Of a DNA stretch of 39,371 nucleotides, positions 24,280-33,264 are shown piece by piece (the first letter of the stretch is position 1; every line of letters begins with the position of its first letter). This stretch comes from an uncultured Flammeovirgaceae bacterium (lineage in GTDB: Bacteria; Bacteroidota; Bacteroidia; Cytophagales; Cyclobacteriaceae), in the NCBI GenBank assembly GCA_937884755.1, contig CAKZYJ010000203.1:1-39371 (forward strand), in the 5' to 3' direction. A program made the translations under genes and the position numbers. A model generated the notes under the pieces. The model searched no databases and was not told where the DNA came from. It saw nothing but the letters and a program-made list of their open reading frames with translations.

Positions 24280-27200
24280 ATGAAAAACCTTTCCTTCCAT
24301 TTCTTACTAACAGTGTTCATAAGCACCATATTTTCCCTAAACTCGTTTGCCCAGCAAGTAAGCCTTGAAGATATGGAGCAACTCGAGTTTCGCCATATTG
24401 GGCCAATAGGTAACCGCGTTATTTCCGTAGCGGGCATTCCCGGCGACCCGATGGTGTACTACGTGGGAGCTGCTTCGGGTGGTATCTGGAAAACCACCGA
24501 CGGAGGTTTGCACTGGAACCCAATTTTTGATGACCAACCGGTACACTCTATCGGAGCATTAGCTTTGGCAGACTCTGACCCGGAAGTGGTCTACGCGGGT
24601 ACTGGTGAGTCCTTCATCCGATCTAATGTGTCTATCGGGAACGGTATGTGGAAAACCACCGACGGGGGAGACCATTGGGAGCATATTGGTCTGGAAGAAA
24701 CCGGACGGATCAGCCGGGTAATAGTACATCCTACGAATCCGGATATTGTCTATGCGGCGGCTTTGGGGCACTCTTATACTCCTCAGCGAGATCGAGGTAT
24801 TTTCAAAAGTACTGACGGGGGAGCCACCTGGAGCCATGTACTACACGTGAGCGATAGTGTGGGTGCTTCTGACCTGGTTATGGACCCACACAATCCCCGT
24901 ATCCTCTTCGCTGGGATGTGGCAATTGTCAATCCGTCCCTGGACACGCACCAGTGGCGGACCGGACGGAGGTATTTATCGTTCGCTAGATGCTGGGGAAA
25001 CCTGGGAGAAACTAGAGGGCAACGGACTGCCTGAGGGTGATGTAGGTAAGATAGCGCTTAGCATGACCGCCGCTCAGCCGGGACGACTATACGCTCTTAT
25101 CGAGACAGGGGACGGAGTACCCCTCAATGGCGAACCTACTAACACTGGTGAACTGTGGCGTTCCGAGAACCGTGGTGACTCATTTGCTTTGATTAACTCT
25201 AACCGAAATCTGGGAGGAAGAGGTGCCTACTACACCCGCGTAAAAGCATCAACCGATAACCCTAATGAAGTTTACTTCATGTCAAATAACTTCTACTACA
25301 GTATTGACGGTGGAGCCAACGCAACCGCTATGGCGCGGCCAGATGCGCCCAACTGGGATCATCACGAAATGTGGATTGACCCCACCAATGGTGACCGACA
25401 GATTGTAGCCGCTGACGGAGGGCTAGCCATTAGTCAAAATCGGGGTAAATCCTGGTTCCGAGCGCAGGTACCTGTGGCTCAACTATATCATGTTACTACC
25501 GATAACGCTATTCCCTACAATGTACTCACCAATCGGCAGGATGGTCCTTCAATGAAAGGACCCAGCCGGACTCTAACAGGAGGTTTCCGAGGTGGGTTTA
25601 TCCCCACGGGGCTATGGCACACTGTTGGTGGCGGAGAGAGTGGCTTCGCTACTGCCGATCCTAGGAACCCTGATATTGTATGGTCGAGTGCTTCAGGTTC
25701 GGGTGCTTTAGGTGGAGTGGTGGTTCGCTACAACGAGGAAAGTAAGCAGTTTCGGCAGGTAGAAGTCTGGCCAGACACTCCGGCTGGCAGTCCCGCTGAA
25801 GAGGTGAAGTACCGCTTTCAGTGGACATTCCCCTTGCATATATCTTCCCATGACCCTGACAAAGTTTATGTAACCAGTCAGCACGTACACCGCACCCAGA
25901 ACGGCGGACAGTCTTGGGAAGTTCTAAGCCCAGACCTCACCCTGAATGATCCTAGCAAGCAGCAATTTTCCGGAGGACTGACTGGCGATAACATCGGGGT
26001 GGAATACGCCAATGTGATCTACGCTTTTGATGAATCGCCACTGAAAGAAGGCTTATTCTGGGCAGGTACCAACGATGGATTAGTACACATAAGTCAGGAT
26101 GAAGGGCAAAATTGGGAAAATCTTACCAGAAACGTTCCGGATATGCCTGAGTACGGAGCGGTACGTAATATTGAAGCTTCAGTTCATGAAGAGGGAACTG
26201 CCTACATGACGGTGGATGCTCACGAAATGGGTAATTTTGCTCCTTACGTTTACCGAACCAGTAATTATGGTAAGAGTTGGCAGAAAATTACGACTGGTAT
26301 CTCAGACTCTAAACTTAGTTACTGCCGTATGATCAAGGAGGACCCCACCCGCCCCGGTATGCTCTACCTAGGTACTGAAAACGCCTTGTACCTATCGTAT
26401 GACAACGGTGATACCTGGCAATCGTTGATGACCAACCTTCCGGCCAGCCCGATGTATTGGATGGATATTCCCGAGCATTTTAATGATTTGGTGGTAGGCA
26501 CCTACGGACGGGGTATCTGGATATTGGACGACCTTACTCCTTTGCAACAGTACACCGAGGCGATAGCCGCATCGGATATGCACCTCTTTGCCCCCAAGGA
26601 TGCTTATCGCTTTCATCCGGTTTCTACCAACATGCAGTTCTACCCCAGTGCCTCGGCGGGCACTGATCCACCTTTCGGAGCTTCTCTGCACTACTGGTTA
26701 TCCGAAGACAAGGCAGAAACTATGAAAGATAGTATTTCGCTAGTCTTCACCACCGAAGCTGGGGATACGGTACGAACAATGCAGCACGAAGGCAAAGCAG
26801 GTTTTAACCGTGTTTGGTGGGATTTCCACGATGATCCTACTACCCAATTAGTGATGCGTACCAGGCCTCGCTATGCTGAATGGTTCCCGATGAACGATGA
26901 TCAAACCCGAGAGCCTCCGCTTTCCCCTATATCGTACATGGTGCCTCCCGGAACCTACCAGGTACATCTGGTCATTGGGGATGAGGTACAAACCCAGACG
27001 CTCAAGGTACTGAAAGACCCTAACTCAGAAGGCACGGAAGAAGATATTCAACAGCAAATGGAACTGTTAGCCAAGATCAAAACCGATTTTGAGGACATAT
27101 CGGTAACAGTAAACGAGATTGAGCTGATTCGCCGTCAGTTGCTGGATATGAAACCTATGCTAAAGGGAGCGACAAGCGAAGTTAAAGAGATGTTTGCTAC

Positions 27201-27495
27201 GGTAGACAGTACCATTCTGGAGCTGGAAAATGAGATTATTCAGCTCAAGACTACTGGGTTTGGGCAGGATGGTGTCCGTTTTCCGGGCAAGCTGATGAAG
27301 AAACTAGCTTACTTATCTTCCGCTGTAGCAACTGCCGATTTCCGTCCGCCAAATCAGCACCAGGAAGTGTATGAGGATCTGCATGCCCGCTGGGAAGATG
27401 TAGAAGGAAGATGGAATGCCTACCAGGAAGGCTCACTCAATGAACTGATTACCATCCTACAGGAGAATCAGATCGGCCCACTAGTTAGTCAGTAA
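24280..27495 (+). CDS. Exported BNR/Asp-box beta-propeller protein (VPS10/sialidase-like fold)
   Basis: A 1071-residue protein with a signal peptide (FLLTVFISTIFSLNSFAQ, cleaved near residue 25). At least nine Asp-box motifs, such as KTTDGGLHW, KSTDGGATW, RSLDAGETW, ISQNRGKSW, RTQNGGQSW, ISQDEGQNW and LSYDNGDTW, are spread over about residues 60-720. They predict one large or two stacked beta-propellers like sortilin VPS10 and BNR glycosidases. Residues about 780-930 form beta-rich segments; about 935-1071 are helical and charged. Databases often name such proteins glycosyl hydrolase or sialidase, but I see no sialidase arginine triad, so activity is open. It is probably periplasmic or surface-exposed. 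It splits the his genes. Confidence 0.9.
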   Translation: MKNLSFHFLLTVFISTIFSLNSFAQQVSLEDMEQLEFRHIGPIGNRVISVAGIPGDPMVYYVGAASGGIWKTTDGGLHWNPIFDDQPVHSIGALALADSDPEVVYAGTGESFIRSNVSIGNGMWKTTDGGDHWEHIGLEETGRISRVIVHPTNPDIVYAAALGHSYTPQRDRGIFKSTDGGATWSHVLHVSDSVGASDLVMDPHNPRILFAGMWQLSIRPWTRTSGGPDGGIYRSLDAGETWEKLEGNGLPEGDVGKIALSMTAAQPGRLYALIETGDGVPLNGEPTNTGELWRSENRGDSFALINSNRNLGGRGAYYTRVKASTDNPNEVYFMSNNFYYSIDGGANATAMARPDAPNWDHHEMWIDPTNGDRQIVAADGGLAISQNRGKSWFRAQVPVAQLYHVTTDNAIPYNVLTNRQDGPSMKGPSRTLTGGFRGGFIPTGLWHTVGGGESGFATADPRNPDIVWSSASGSGALGGVVVRYNEESKQFRQVEVWPDTPAGSPAEEVKYRFQWTFPLHISSHDPDKVYVTSQHVHRTQNGGQSWEVLSPDLTLNDPSKQQFSGGLTGDNIGVEYANVIYAFDESPLKEGLFWAGTNDGLVHISQDEGQNWENLTRNVPDMPEYGAVRNIEASVHEEGTAYMTVDAHEMGNFAPYVYRTSNYGKSWQKITTGISDSKLSYCRMIKEDPTRPGMLYLGTENALYLSYDNGDTWQSLMTNLPASPMYWMDIPEHFNDLVVGTYGRGIWILDDLTPLQQYTEAIAASDMHLFAPKDAYRFHPVSTNMQFYPSASAGTDPPFGASLHYWLSEDKAETMKDSISLVFTTEAGDTVRTMQHEGKAGFNRVWWDFHDDPTTQLVMRTRPRYAEWFPMNDDQTREPPLSPISYMVPPGTYQVHLVIGDEVQTQTLKVLKDPNSEGTEEDIQQQMELLAKIKTDFEDISVTVNEIELIRRQLLDMKPMLKGATSEVKEMFATVDSTILELENEIIQLKTTGFGQDGVRFPGKLMKKLAYLSSAVATADFRPPNQHQEVYEDLHARWEDVEGRWNAYQEGSLNELITILQENQIGPLVSQ

Positions 27496-27509
27496 AAATA
27501 GAATGTTAC

Positions 27510-27552
27510 AATTGAAGGTGTCTTGCTATCTTACAGTAAGGCACCTTCAATT
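27510..27552. terminator. Bidirectional terminator between the BNR gene and hisF
   Basis: Arms 27510-27527 and 27535-27552 pair over 18 positions with two G-T pairs and a 7-base loop; the core is TTGAAGGTG against CACCTTCAA. It sits between two convergent genes, and the right arm covers the hisF stop codon. The long stable stem suits termination in both directions, although U-runs are short. Confidence 0.7.
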
Positions 27553-28305
27553 CAATCGCATCGGAATATCTCTGTCTTGCAGATATTGTTTGAGTTCGGG
27601 AATGGGAATTTCGCGAAAGTGGAAGATGCTAGCGGCTAAGGCAGCGTCGGCGTTACCCTCAGTAAACGTATCGTAGAAGTGCTCTTTCGCACCCGCTCCA
27701 CCCGAAGCGATTATTGGAATAGATAGTTCCTGAGACATGCGGGCGATAAGCTCATTGGCGAAGCCCTGCTTCGTGCCATCGTGATCCATTGAAGTAAGTA
27801 GAATCTCACCCGCTCCTCGTTCTTGTACTTCTCTTGCCCAAGCAAAGGTTTCTAACTCTGTAGGTGTGCTTCCTCCGTGGTTGTGTACTATGTTGTTACC
27901 GGCCACATAGCGGTTGTCAATGGCGACCACATTGCTTTGGTTACCGTAGTTAGCCGAAAGCTCGTTGATTAGTTCGGGTTGGCGTACTGCAGCTGAGTTA
28001 ATCGATACTTTATCAGCTCCGGCGTAGAGCAGTGCTTCTACATCTTCTTTGGTACTGATACCTCCACCTACCGTAAACGGGATATTCACCTGTTGCGCTA
28101 CGTGCGTAACTAACTCGATCAACGTTTTTCGCTTCTCCACCGTAGCAGTAATATCTAGAAATACCAGTTCGTCGGCACCCTCATCCGCGTAAATCTTTGC
28201 CAGTTCTACCGGGTCACCCGCATCACGTAGTTGGACAAAGTTGATGCCCTTTACGGTACGTCCGTCTTTCACATCCAGACAGGGTATGATTCTCTTAGTT
28301 AACAT
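27547..28305 (-). CDS. hisF: Imidazole glycerol phosphate synthase, cyclase subunit
   Basis: Converts PRFAR plus ammonia from HisH into imidazole glycerol phosphate and AICAR. The 252-residue (beta-alpha)8 barrel starts [20 protein letters not shown] with catalytic Asp11. The phosphate-binding loops are visible ([26 protein letters not shown]), as is the second catalytic Asp region, VVAIDNRYV. The GrpB-family gene ends 13 bases upstream, so the two are probably on one message. The stop codon lies inside the terminator stem shared with the convergent BNR gene. HisH is encoded 3 kb upstream on the same strand. Confidence 0.97.
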   Translation of the reverse strand: MLTKRIIPCLDVKDGRTVKGINFVQLRDAGDPVELAKIYADEGADELVFLDITATVEKRKTLIELVTHVAQQVNIPFTVGGGISTKEDVEALLYAGADKVSINSAAVRQPELINELSANYGNQSNVVAIDNRYVAGNNIVHNHGGSTPTELETFAWAREVQERGAGEILLTSMDHDGTKQGFANELIARMSQELSIPIIASGGAGAKEHFYDTFTEGNADAALAASIFHFREIPIPELKQYLQDRDIPMRLN

Positions 28306-28318
28306 TTTAATATTGTGT

Positions 28319-28888
28319 TCAGATATTTTCTTCCGCCATCATTATAGTTTCTGCGATAAAGTGGCTCTTCGCTTTTCTATATCCTGTTCTATCATTTTTA
28401 TATCTAGAAGCCAGTTCAGTTTTTAGCAGTTCATACTCTTTGGCTCTTTCGCGATTTGCGATCAAAAAATCACGAAAGGTAATTTGATGTAGCATTTCAT
28501 GCCCAGGCGGACAAGCATGAATGTGATATATCTGTTCCTTTTTTCCAGCCGGGTTATACCCCTTCACGAAAATCATGTAATCAGCTTTCTTGTCAGCCTG
28601 TCTAAAAAAGGAATAACCCAAGTTGGTCAAACCATCAATAATGTCCTCACTAAATAGAGATTCTTCACTAAGTTCAATTGAAATGTCTATATATGATTTT
28701 GCTTTGATGGCTGGAATTGAAGTACTTCCTACGTGTTCAATCCTGATTATTTTATCTCCAATTTGATTGATGATTTGTCCTTTTTCAGCTTCATATAGCT
28801 TTTTCCAATACGGATCGTAATCAACTAATTCGATAGGAAAAAGAGTGTCCCAGTCTTCTTTAGTTAAATCTTTCAAGGTCTTTTTCAT
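28319..28888 (-). CDS. GrpB family protein (UPF0157)
   Basis: A 189-residue soluble protein of the GrpB/UPF0157 family, which has a nucleotidyltransferase-like fold. Signatures are [17 protein letters not shown], the [21 protein letters not shown] core with the HVGSTS motif, and [19 protein letters not shown]. Members have occasionally been linked to CoA biosynthesis or to nucleotidyl transfer, but the reaction is not settled, so I give no symbol. Its position between hisA (49 bases) and hisF (13 bases) makes it part of the transcript without an evident role in histidine synthesis. It looks like an insertion into an ancestral his gene order. Confidence 0.9.
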   Translation of the reverse strand: MKKTLKDLTKEDWDTLFPIELVDYDPYWKKLYEAEKGQIINQIGDKIIRIEHVGSTSIPAIKAKSYIDISIELSEESLFSEDIIDGLTNLGYSFFRQADKKADYMIFVKGYNPAGKKEQIYHIHACPPGHEMLHQITFRDFLIANRERAKEYELLKTELASRYKNDRTGYRKAKSHFIAETIMMAEENI

Positions 28889-28937
28889 ACGCTCAATTGC
28901 CAGGAAGACTTGTTGAGAACAAAGTGCTAAATTGATA

Positions 28938-29654
28938 TTACAAGAATGCCTTGAGTTCAGTCAACTTAATCCGCCCTTCCAGGAGAGCTTTGCCGATAAT
29001 GACTCCGTATAAACCTGCTTCTTTCAATTGATATAAATCATCTACGGTGGTTACTCCACCACTGGCAATTAGCTTGATTTCGGGTAGTTCTTGCAGAATA
29101 TCTTGGTATAACTTCAGTGAGGGCCCTTGTAGTAATCCATCCTTAGCTACATCGGTACAAATAATGTACTTGATACCCTTAGTGTGGTAATGGTTGATGA
29201 AACCCAGTACTTCCCATTCGGTTTGTTCCTGCCAGCCGTGTACAGCAATTTTCCGGTCTTTAGCATCAGCACCCAGGATAATCTTGTCGTTCCCGTGCTG
29301 CTCTAACCAATTAAGGAATGTATCAGGTTGCCTCACTGCAATAGTTCCTCCGGTCACCTGTTGTGCCCCAGCATCAAACACTCGCTGCAAATCTTTGTCG
29401 GACTGTACCCCGCCGCCAAAATCAATGTGCAGTTGGGTTTGTGTAGCGATACTTTCTAACACGTTCAGATTAACCACGTGCTTCTGTTTGGCTCCGTCCA
29501 AATCCACTAGGTGTAGCCGACAAATTCCGTGATCTTCTAACTGCTGCGCGACTTCCAGTGGAGACTGATTATACTCTTTTTTCTGATCATAATCACCTTG
29601 AGTAAGCCGTACACACTTACCTCCAATAATATCAATAGCCGGAATAATTTCCAT
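28938..29654 (-). CDS. hisA: Phosphoribosylformimino-AICAR ribotide isomerase
   Basis: Catalyses the Amadori isomerisation of ProFAR to PRFAR, just before HisF/HisH. I start at ATG 29654, giving MEIIPAIDIIGGKCVRLTQG, rather than six codons earlier, because the barrel begins exactly there. It has 238 residues. Visible features are catalytic Asp in PAIDI, the GGGVQS phosphate loop, the second catalytic Asp in CTDVAKDGLLQGP and the IASGGVTTVDDL phosphate loop. The TIGR01777 epimerase gene ends 51 bases upstream on the same strand. GrpB follows downstream. Confidence 0.97.
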   Translation of the reverse strand: MEIIPAIDIIGGKCVRLTQGDYDQKKEYNQSPLEVAQQLEDHGICRLHLVDLDGAKQKHVVNLNVLESIATQTQLHIDFGGGVQSDKDLQRVFDAGAQQVTGGTIAVRQPDTFLNWLEQHGNDKIILGADAKDRKIAVHGWQEQTEWEVLGFINHYHTKGIKYIICTDVAKDGLLQGPSLKLYQDILQELPEIKLIASGGVTTVDDLYQLKEAGLYGVIIGKALLEGRIKLTELKAFL

Positions 29655-29705
29655 GCGGTAAAGATAGAACAAATGGTTGATTCCGCATGAAAATTGGTCA
29701 AAAGG

Positions 29706-30662
29706 CTAGCCCCAAATCGGCTCAATTCGCCTTTCAGCTTTATGTTCTCTACGGGTAAGTATCTCTGCTAAAGCATTCTCACTATTTGGAAAGGTAAAAC
29801 TAAATCCGTGATCCAATAATCTGGTAGGGACAACTCTACGGCTTTTTAGAATAAGTTCTGTTTCGGTACGAATTAGAAAAGCTCCTATTTTTAGTATCCA
29901 TGTTGGTAAGGGTAACCCAAAAGGTATACCGCAGGTCATTCTCAGCGTTTTCATGAATTGCTGATTAGAAACAGGATGAGGAGCTACTGCATTAAAAACT
30001 CCTGATGTATCTTCTCGGTTAATTAGAAAGTCTATAATCCGTGCAAAGTCCAACTCATGTAGCCAGCTAAAATACTGGTTCCCTTTTCCTTGCTTTCCGC
30101 CTAACCCAACTCTGACCAAGTTTAGTAATGGTTGCAGTGCTCCGCCATTTTTGCCCAATACAATGCCAGTACGCAGAACTATTTTACGAGTAGCTGGAGT
30201 TTCTATTTCTGAAAATACACGCTCCCATTTACGGCATACATCTACTGAAAAGCCTGTTCCATACTCCCCACTAACCTCGTCCATAGGACGATCTAAGGCG
30301 TGACGGTAGATGGTAGCAGAAGCCGCATTGATCCAAACTTTAGGAGGATTTTGACTTTGCTGAACTGCCTTACCTAGTACGTGAGTGCTATCTAAGCGAG
30401 AAGAGTAGATTAGCTGCTGATTTCTTTTTGTATAACGGCAATCGACCGACTTTCCTGCAAGGTTAACCAGCACGTCAGCACCTTCTATTACTTTCGCCCA
30501 ATCACCAAGATACTTGCCATCCCAGTAGATATGATATATGCTATCTCTATCTTCTTGATATTGCCGACTAAGAATATGAACCTGCCACCCTCTATCGCGA
30601 TAATATTGAGTTAAACAAGAACCTAAGAATCCGCTTCCACCAGCAATTATAATCTTCTTCAT
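29706..30662 (-). CDS. TIGR01777 family NAD(P)-dependent epimerase-like protein
   Basis: A 318-residue extended short-chain dehydrogenase relative. The N-terminal nucleotide loop is IIIAGGSGFLGSCLTQYY. Further marks are VLVNLAGKSVDCRY, typical of the TIGR01777/YfcH (SulA-like) family, the INAASATIYRHA segment, LRTGIVLGKNGGAL, and a C-terminal DUF1731 tail (SRRVVPTRLLDHGFSFTFP). The physiological substrate of this family is unknown. The gene follows the GbsR/MarR-type regulator by 53 bases on the same strand. The gap holds a TTTCA-N8-TGAAA site at 30682-30699, so the regulator probably controls it. Confidence 0.92.
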   Translation of the reverse strand: MKKIIIAGGSGFLGSCLTQYYRDRGWQVHILSRQYQEDRDSIYHIYWDGKYLGDWAKVIEGADVLVNLAGKSVDCRYTKRNQQLIYSSRLDSTHVLGKAVQQSQNPPKVWINAASATIYRHALDRPMDEVSGEYGTGFSVDVCRKWERVFSEIETPATRKIVLRTGIVLGKNGGALQPLLNLVRVGLGGKQGKGNQYFSWLHELDFARIIDFLINREDTSGVFNAVAPHPVSNQQFMKTLRMTCGIPFGLPLPTWILKIGAFLIRTETELILKSRRVVPTRLLDHGFSFTFPNSENALAEILTRREHKAERRIEPIWG

Positions 30663-30681
30663 AATATATATATTTTTAAAT

Positions 30682-30699
30682 TTTCAGAAATAATTGAAA
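30682..30699. promoter_or_regulatory. Candidate operator upstream of the TIGR01777 gene
   Basis: TTTCA (30682-30686) and TGAAA (30695-30699) form an inverted repeat with an 8-base spacer, 20 bases upstream of the epimerase start on the minus strand. The same half-sites and spacing occur at 31232-31249 upstream of the regulator gene. This fits the dyad bound by a dimeric winged-helix protein. Inference only. Confidence 0.45.
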
Positions 30700-30715
30700 T
30701 ATAGTTTGAAAAAAT

Positions 30716-31204
30716 TTATCTCAGTAAACTAGTGAACCAAGAGTATTTTGCCTTTGAGAAAAAGGTAAGCAACTTATCTGCTTTTTTAGCAAATGTTCCG
30801 ATTTGCTGAGTTATCGTTTTAAGCTCATCTACTTGTTTCCCTTCACCCTCAATATTTTGTAAATTCTCAAGCGTAGCTAAAAGAGGATCTAGTTCCCGTT
30901 TCTTTCGTTCCTGGGCAATACGACGAGCCAATTCCCAGACATCTTTCGTAGCTACAAAATATTCTTTACGATCGCCTAGTTTATTTTCCTTTTTTACAAC
31001 TCCCCAATCAATTAGTGCCCGAGTGTTCATGCTGGTATTTCCCCGGGAAATCTTTAACTCCTCCATCATATCTTCGGTAGTTAACGCTACAGGTGAGATG
31101 AGCAAAAGAGCGTGAATTTGAGCCATTGTTCGATTTATACCCCAGTTAGAACCCAAGTTACCCCAAGCACTGATAAACTCTTCCTTAGCTTTTTCAAATT
31201 CCAT
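30716..31204 (-). CDS. GbsR/MarR family transcriptional regulator
   Basis: A 162-residue winged-helix protein. The N-terminal half matches GbsR-type regulators: EEFISAWGNLGSNWGINRTMAQIHALLL, read in parts as AWGNLGSNWGINRT and AQIHALLLI, then the recognition region LKISRGNTSMNTRALIDWGVVKK and the wing with GDRKEYFVA. The C-terminal half is a charged helical dimerisation region. The effector ligand is unknown; no glycine-betaine genes are nearby, so the name is structural only. It is followed on the same strand by the TIGR01777 gene, the likely target. TTTCA-N8-TGAAA dyads precede both genes, suggesting autoregulation. Confidence 0.9.
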   Translation of the reverse strand: MEFEKAKEEFISAWGNLGSNWGINRTMAQIHALLLISPVALTTEDMMEELKISRGNTSMNTRALIDWGVVKKENKLGDRKEYFVATKDVWELARRIAQERKKRELDPLLATLENLQNIEGEGKQVDELKTITQQIGTFAKKADKLLTFFSKAKYSWFTSLLR

Positions 31205-31231
31205 AACTCAAATATACTAATAATTCTGAAG

Positions 31232-31249
31232 TTTCAAAAAGTATTGAAA
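31232..31249. promoter_or_regulatory. Candidate autoregulatory operator upstream of the GbsR/MarR-type gene
   Basis: TTTCA (31232-31236), 8 bases, TGAAA (31245-31249). The pairing extends by one base each side of the spacer (TTTCAA/TTGAAA). It lies 28 bases upstream of the regulator start and matches the site at 30682-30699. The sequence shows the dyad; binding is inferred. Confidence 0.45.
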
Positions 31250-31275
31250 TTAAAAAGTTAATACATACTTTTTAA
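31250..31275. repeat. AT-rich perfect inverted repeat next to the candidate operator
   Basis: TTAAAAAGT and ACTTTTTAA are exact reverse complements with an 8-base spacer. It directly abuts the TTTCA/TGAAA dyad and has the same 8-base spacer, between the hisH stop and the regulator start. It may be a second regulator site or a weak terminator for hisH. Confidence 0.45.
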
Positions 31276-31290
31276 AAATTCAAGATACAC

Positions 31291-31872
31291 TTAAAGAGCT
31301 AAGAAATTCCTCAAAATAAATTCACCATCTTTACCGCTCTTTTCCAAGTGGGGTTGAATGGCGTAGAAGTTATCCTTTTCCAGTGCTACGCTGTAAGGTA
31401 GAATATATTCATTAGTAGCGGTAGTGAGATCACTCAGCTCAGCGTAGTAGCTGTGGACATAGTATAGATAGGCATCGGGTCGTAAACCCTGACAAAGCGT
31501 TCCGCCCGCCACTTGTACATCGTTCCAGCCCATGTGGGGTACTTTTTGGTTAGGCGGAAACCGTTTTACGTCCACATCAAAAACACCCAAACATTCAGCA
31601 TCACCTTCTTCCGAATGACGACAGAGCAGTTGTAAACCGACGCAGATGCCCAGTACAGGTTGCGTTAAGTTTTTAATCACTTGATCCAACCCTTTCTTCC
31701 GTAAGAAATGCATGGCTGAGCTAGCCTCGCCCTGACCAGGAAAAATGACCTTATCTGCCCGCTGAATTTCTTCGGGAACATCAGTTAGTAACGGTTCAAT
31801 ACCTAACCGCTGAAGGGCATAGATGACCGAATAAATATTCCCAGCATTGTATTTAATAACGGCAACACTCAT
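31291..31872 (-). CDS. hisH: Imidazole glycerol phosphate synthase, glutaminase subunit
   Basis: Class I glutamine amidotransferase that feeds ammonia to HisF. The 193-residue length is normal. Visible are the N-terminal VIKYNAGNIYSV, the FPGQGEASSAM loop, the nucleophile Cys in LGICVGLQLLC, a YVHSYYAE segment and the C-terminal catalytic His and Glu in IQPHLEKSG. Most homologues read QFHPEKSG there; here Pro and Leu flank the His differently, but the His and Glu are kept. The gene is the most upstream his gene on the strand, and the regulator follows 86 bases later. Confidence 0.95.
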   Translation of the reverse strand: MSVAVIKYNAGNIYSVIYALQRLGIEPLLTDVPEEIQRADKVIFPGQGEASSAMHFLRKKGLDQVIKNLTQPVLGICVGLQLLCRHSEEGDAECLGVFDVDVKRFPPNQKVPHMGWNDVQVAGGTLCQGLRPDAYLYYVHSYYAELSDLTTATNEYILPYSVALEKDNFYAIQPHLEKSGKDGEFILRNFLAL

Positions 31873-31974
31873 GTCTTATAAAATCAAATCGCAAAGTAGG
31901 TAAGAATCATCAATAAATAAGAAATGATTGAGAAAATCGTTCCGCTATTCCAAGTACGAGATAATGGGTAGAGG

Positions 31975-33264
31975 CTATACTACAATGGGTTTGTGCGTTT
32001 TTATGTAGCCCGGGTCAATCGTTATACCCATCCCGTCTCCGGTTGGAACGTTAATTACTCCATCTATGCTTTTGAAAGGTGCCGTCTTACTCTCTACTGG
32101 GATAATGGTGCCATTAGCATCGTAGGTATCAAACATCTTGAATTCGTGAAACTCTCCGGCGCTGGGGCAAGCCGAGAGCATTTGCAATAGATAAACATAG
32201 CCTAACCCACCACTAGAGATGTGCGGAGAAATTTCAAGGCCGGCAACCTCTGCCATTCGGGCTACCTTCATTGAGCGAATCATGCCGCCGAAGTAGAACA
32301 GGTCCGGTTGCACAATTTGAAAAACTTCATTGCCGATCAGATAACAAAAAGCATGCATACCAAACTCTACCTCTCCCCCGGCCATTTGTATAGTTAGGGC
32401 TTGCTCTACTTCCTTCTGCTCTTCGTACCAGTCCCAGGGTATGGGTTCTTCGTAGAAGTAAAAATTATAATCTTGCAGCATTTTTCCCAAGCGTATCGCC
32501 CCTTTTACCGAGTACGAACCATTGCCATCGATCATCAGGTTCATGTCATCCCCGAATATCTCTCGGCTCATTTTGATCAGTTTCTCGGTTCGTCCCGGAG
32601 CGTTTTCGTTGTCTAAACCTAAGTTATCACCCCGCCCGGCGCGTAGCTTAATGGCTTTAGCATCCGTCCTTTCCAGATCCTGCTTCCCTAGTTCTAAGGA
32701 CTCTTTAGGGGGCTTATTGCGTAGTTCACTAAGACGTGTTCCCAGGTAAATTTTTACTTCATCGTTAATCCGCGGCCCCAATAGTTCTCCGGCTGGTTTC
32801 TTAACGGTGTTTCCCAATAAATCTAGAATGGCAAACTCAACAGTGGCAATCTGCACGCACAATGGGATGCCTTGTCGCTTAACATTCTGCTCCACAGCGT
32901 TAAATACCATTCGGTCTAGCTCCCGCGCATCCTGGTTAATAAAGTGCTGGTACAGATTGTGCGTAAACATTGGGTAGCTTGACTTAGAAACAAAGGGGTG
33001 CCCAATGGATATTCCCTCGGCCCCTTCCCTAGAGCGTACTCGGCAGATAAAATTATTTCGATCTTGCAGTAGCTCTAGGGTTTCAATAATCACCGGGTAT
33101 GGTAGTAAATCTTTTCTTAGAACTGGCTGCTTCAGTACTTCGTCCAACTTGTCGTACTTGCTACTAGGGGCTTGCAGGTTTTGGGGTAGACGAGGATTAT
33201 AGACGGCAGCACCGCCCGTGAGAGTCATAGCCTGTAGAAAATTCCGGCGGGGTGTTTTTTTCAT
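31975..33264 (-). CDS. Enolase-superfamily enzyme (mandelate racemase/muconate lactonizing type), Tat-exported
   Basis: A 429-residue enzyme with a twin-arginine-type leader (KKTPRRNFLQAMTLTGGAA). The N-terminal capping domain runs to about residue 190. The barrel has the KAIKLRAG catalytic Lys/Arg strand, metal ligands in LMIDGNGSY and FYEEPIPWD, a third acidic position near MAGGEVEFG, VQPDLFYFGG and the general-base His in ISPHISSGG. Members abstract an alpha-proton from sugar acids or other carboxylates; the substrate is not predictable here. The adjacent divergent gene is a secreted sulfatase, pointing to breakdown of a sulfated or acidic polysaccharide, though no other carbohydrate gene is present. 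Confidence 0.9.
   Translation of the reverse strand: MKKTPRRNFLQAMTLTGGAAVYNPRLPQNLQAPSSKYDKLDEVLKQPVLRKDLLPYPVIIETLELLQDRNNFICRVRSREGAEGISIGHPFVSKSSYPMFTHNLYQHFINQDARELDRMVFNAVEQNVKRQGIPLCVQIATVEFAILDLLGNTVKKPAGELLGPRINDEVKIYLGTRLSELRNKPPKESLELGKQDLERTDAKAIKLRAGRGDNLGLDNENAPGRTEKLIKMSREIFGDDMNLMIDGNGSYSVKGAIRLGKMLQDYNFYFYEEPIPWDWYEEQKEVEQALTIQMAGGEVEFGMHAFCYLIGNEVFQIVQPDLFYFGGMIRSMKVARMAEVAGLEISPHISSGGLGYVYLLQMLSACPSAGEFHEFKMFDTYDANGTIIPVESKTAPFKSIDGVINVPTGDGMGITIDPGYIKTHKPIVV

Noticed and set aside
31291-31872. HisH as a defective glutaminase because the usual QFHPEKSG reads IQPHLEKSG
   Set aside because: The catalytic Cys, His and Glu are all present; the changes are at flanking positions.
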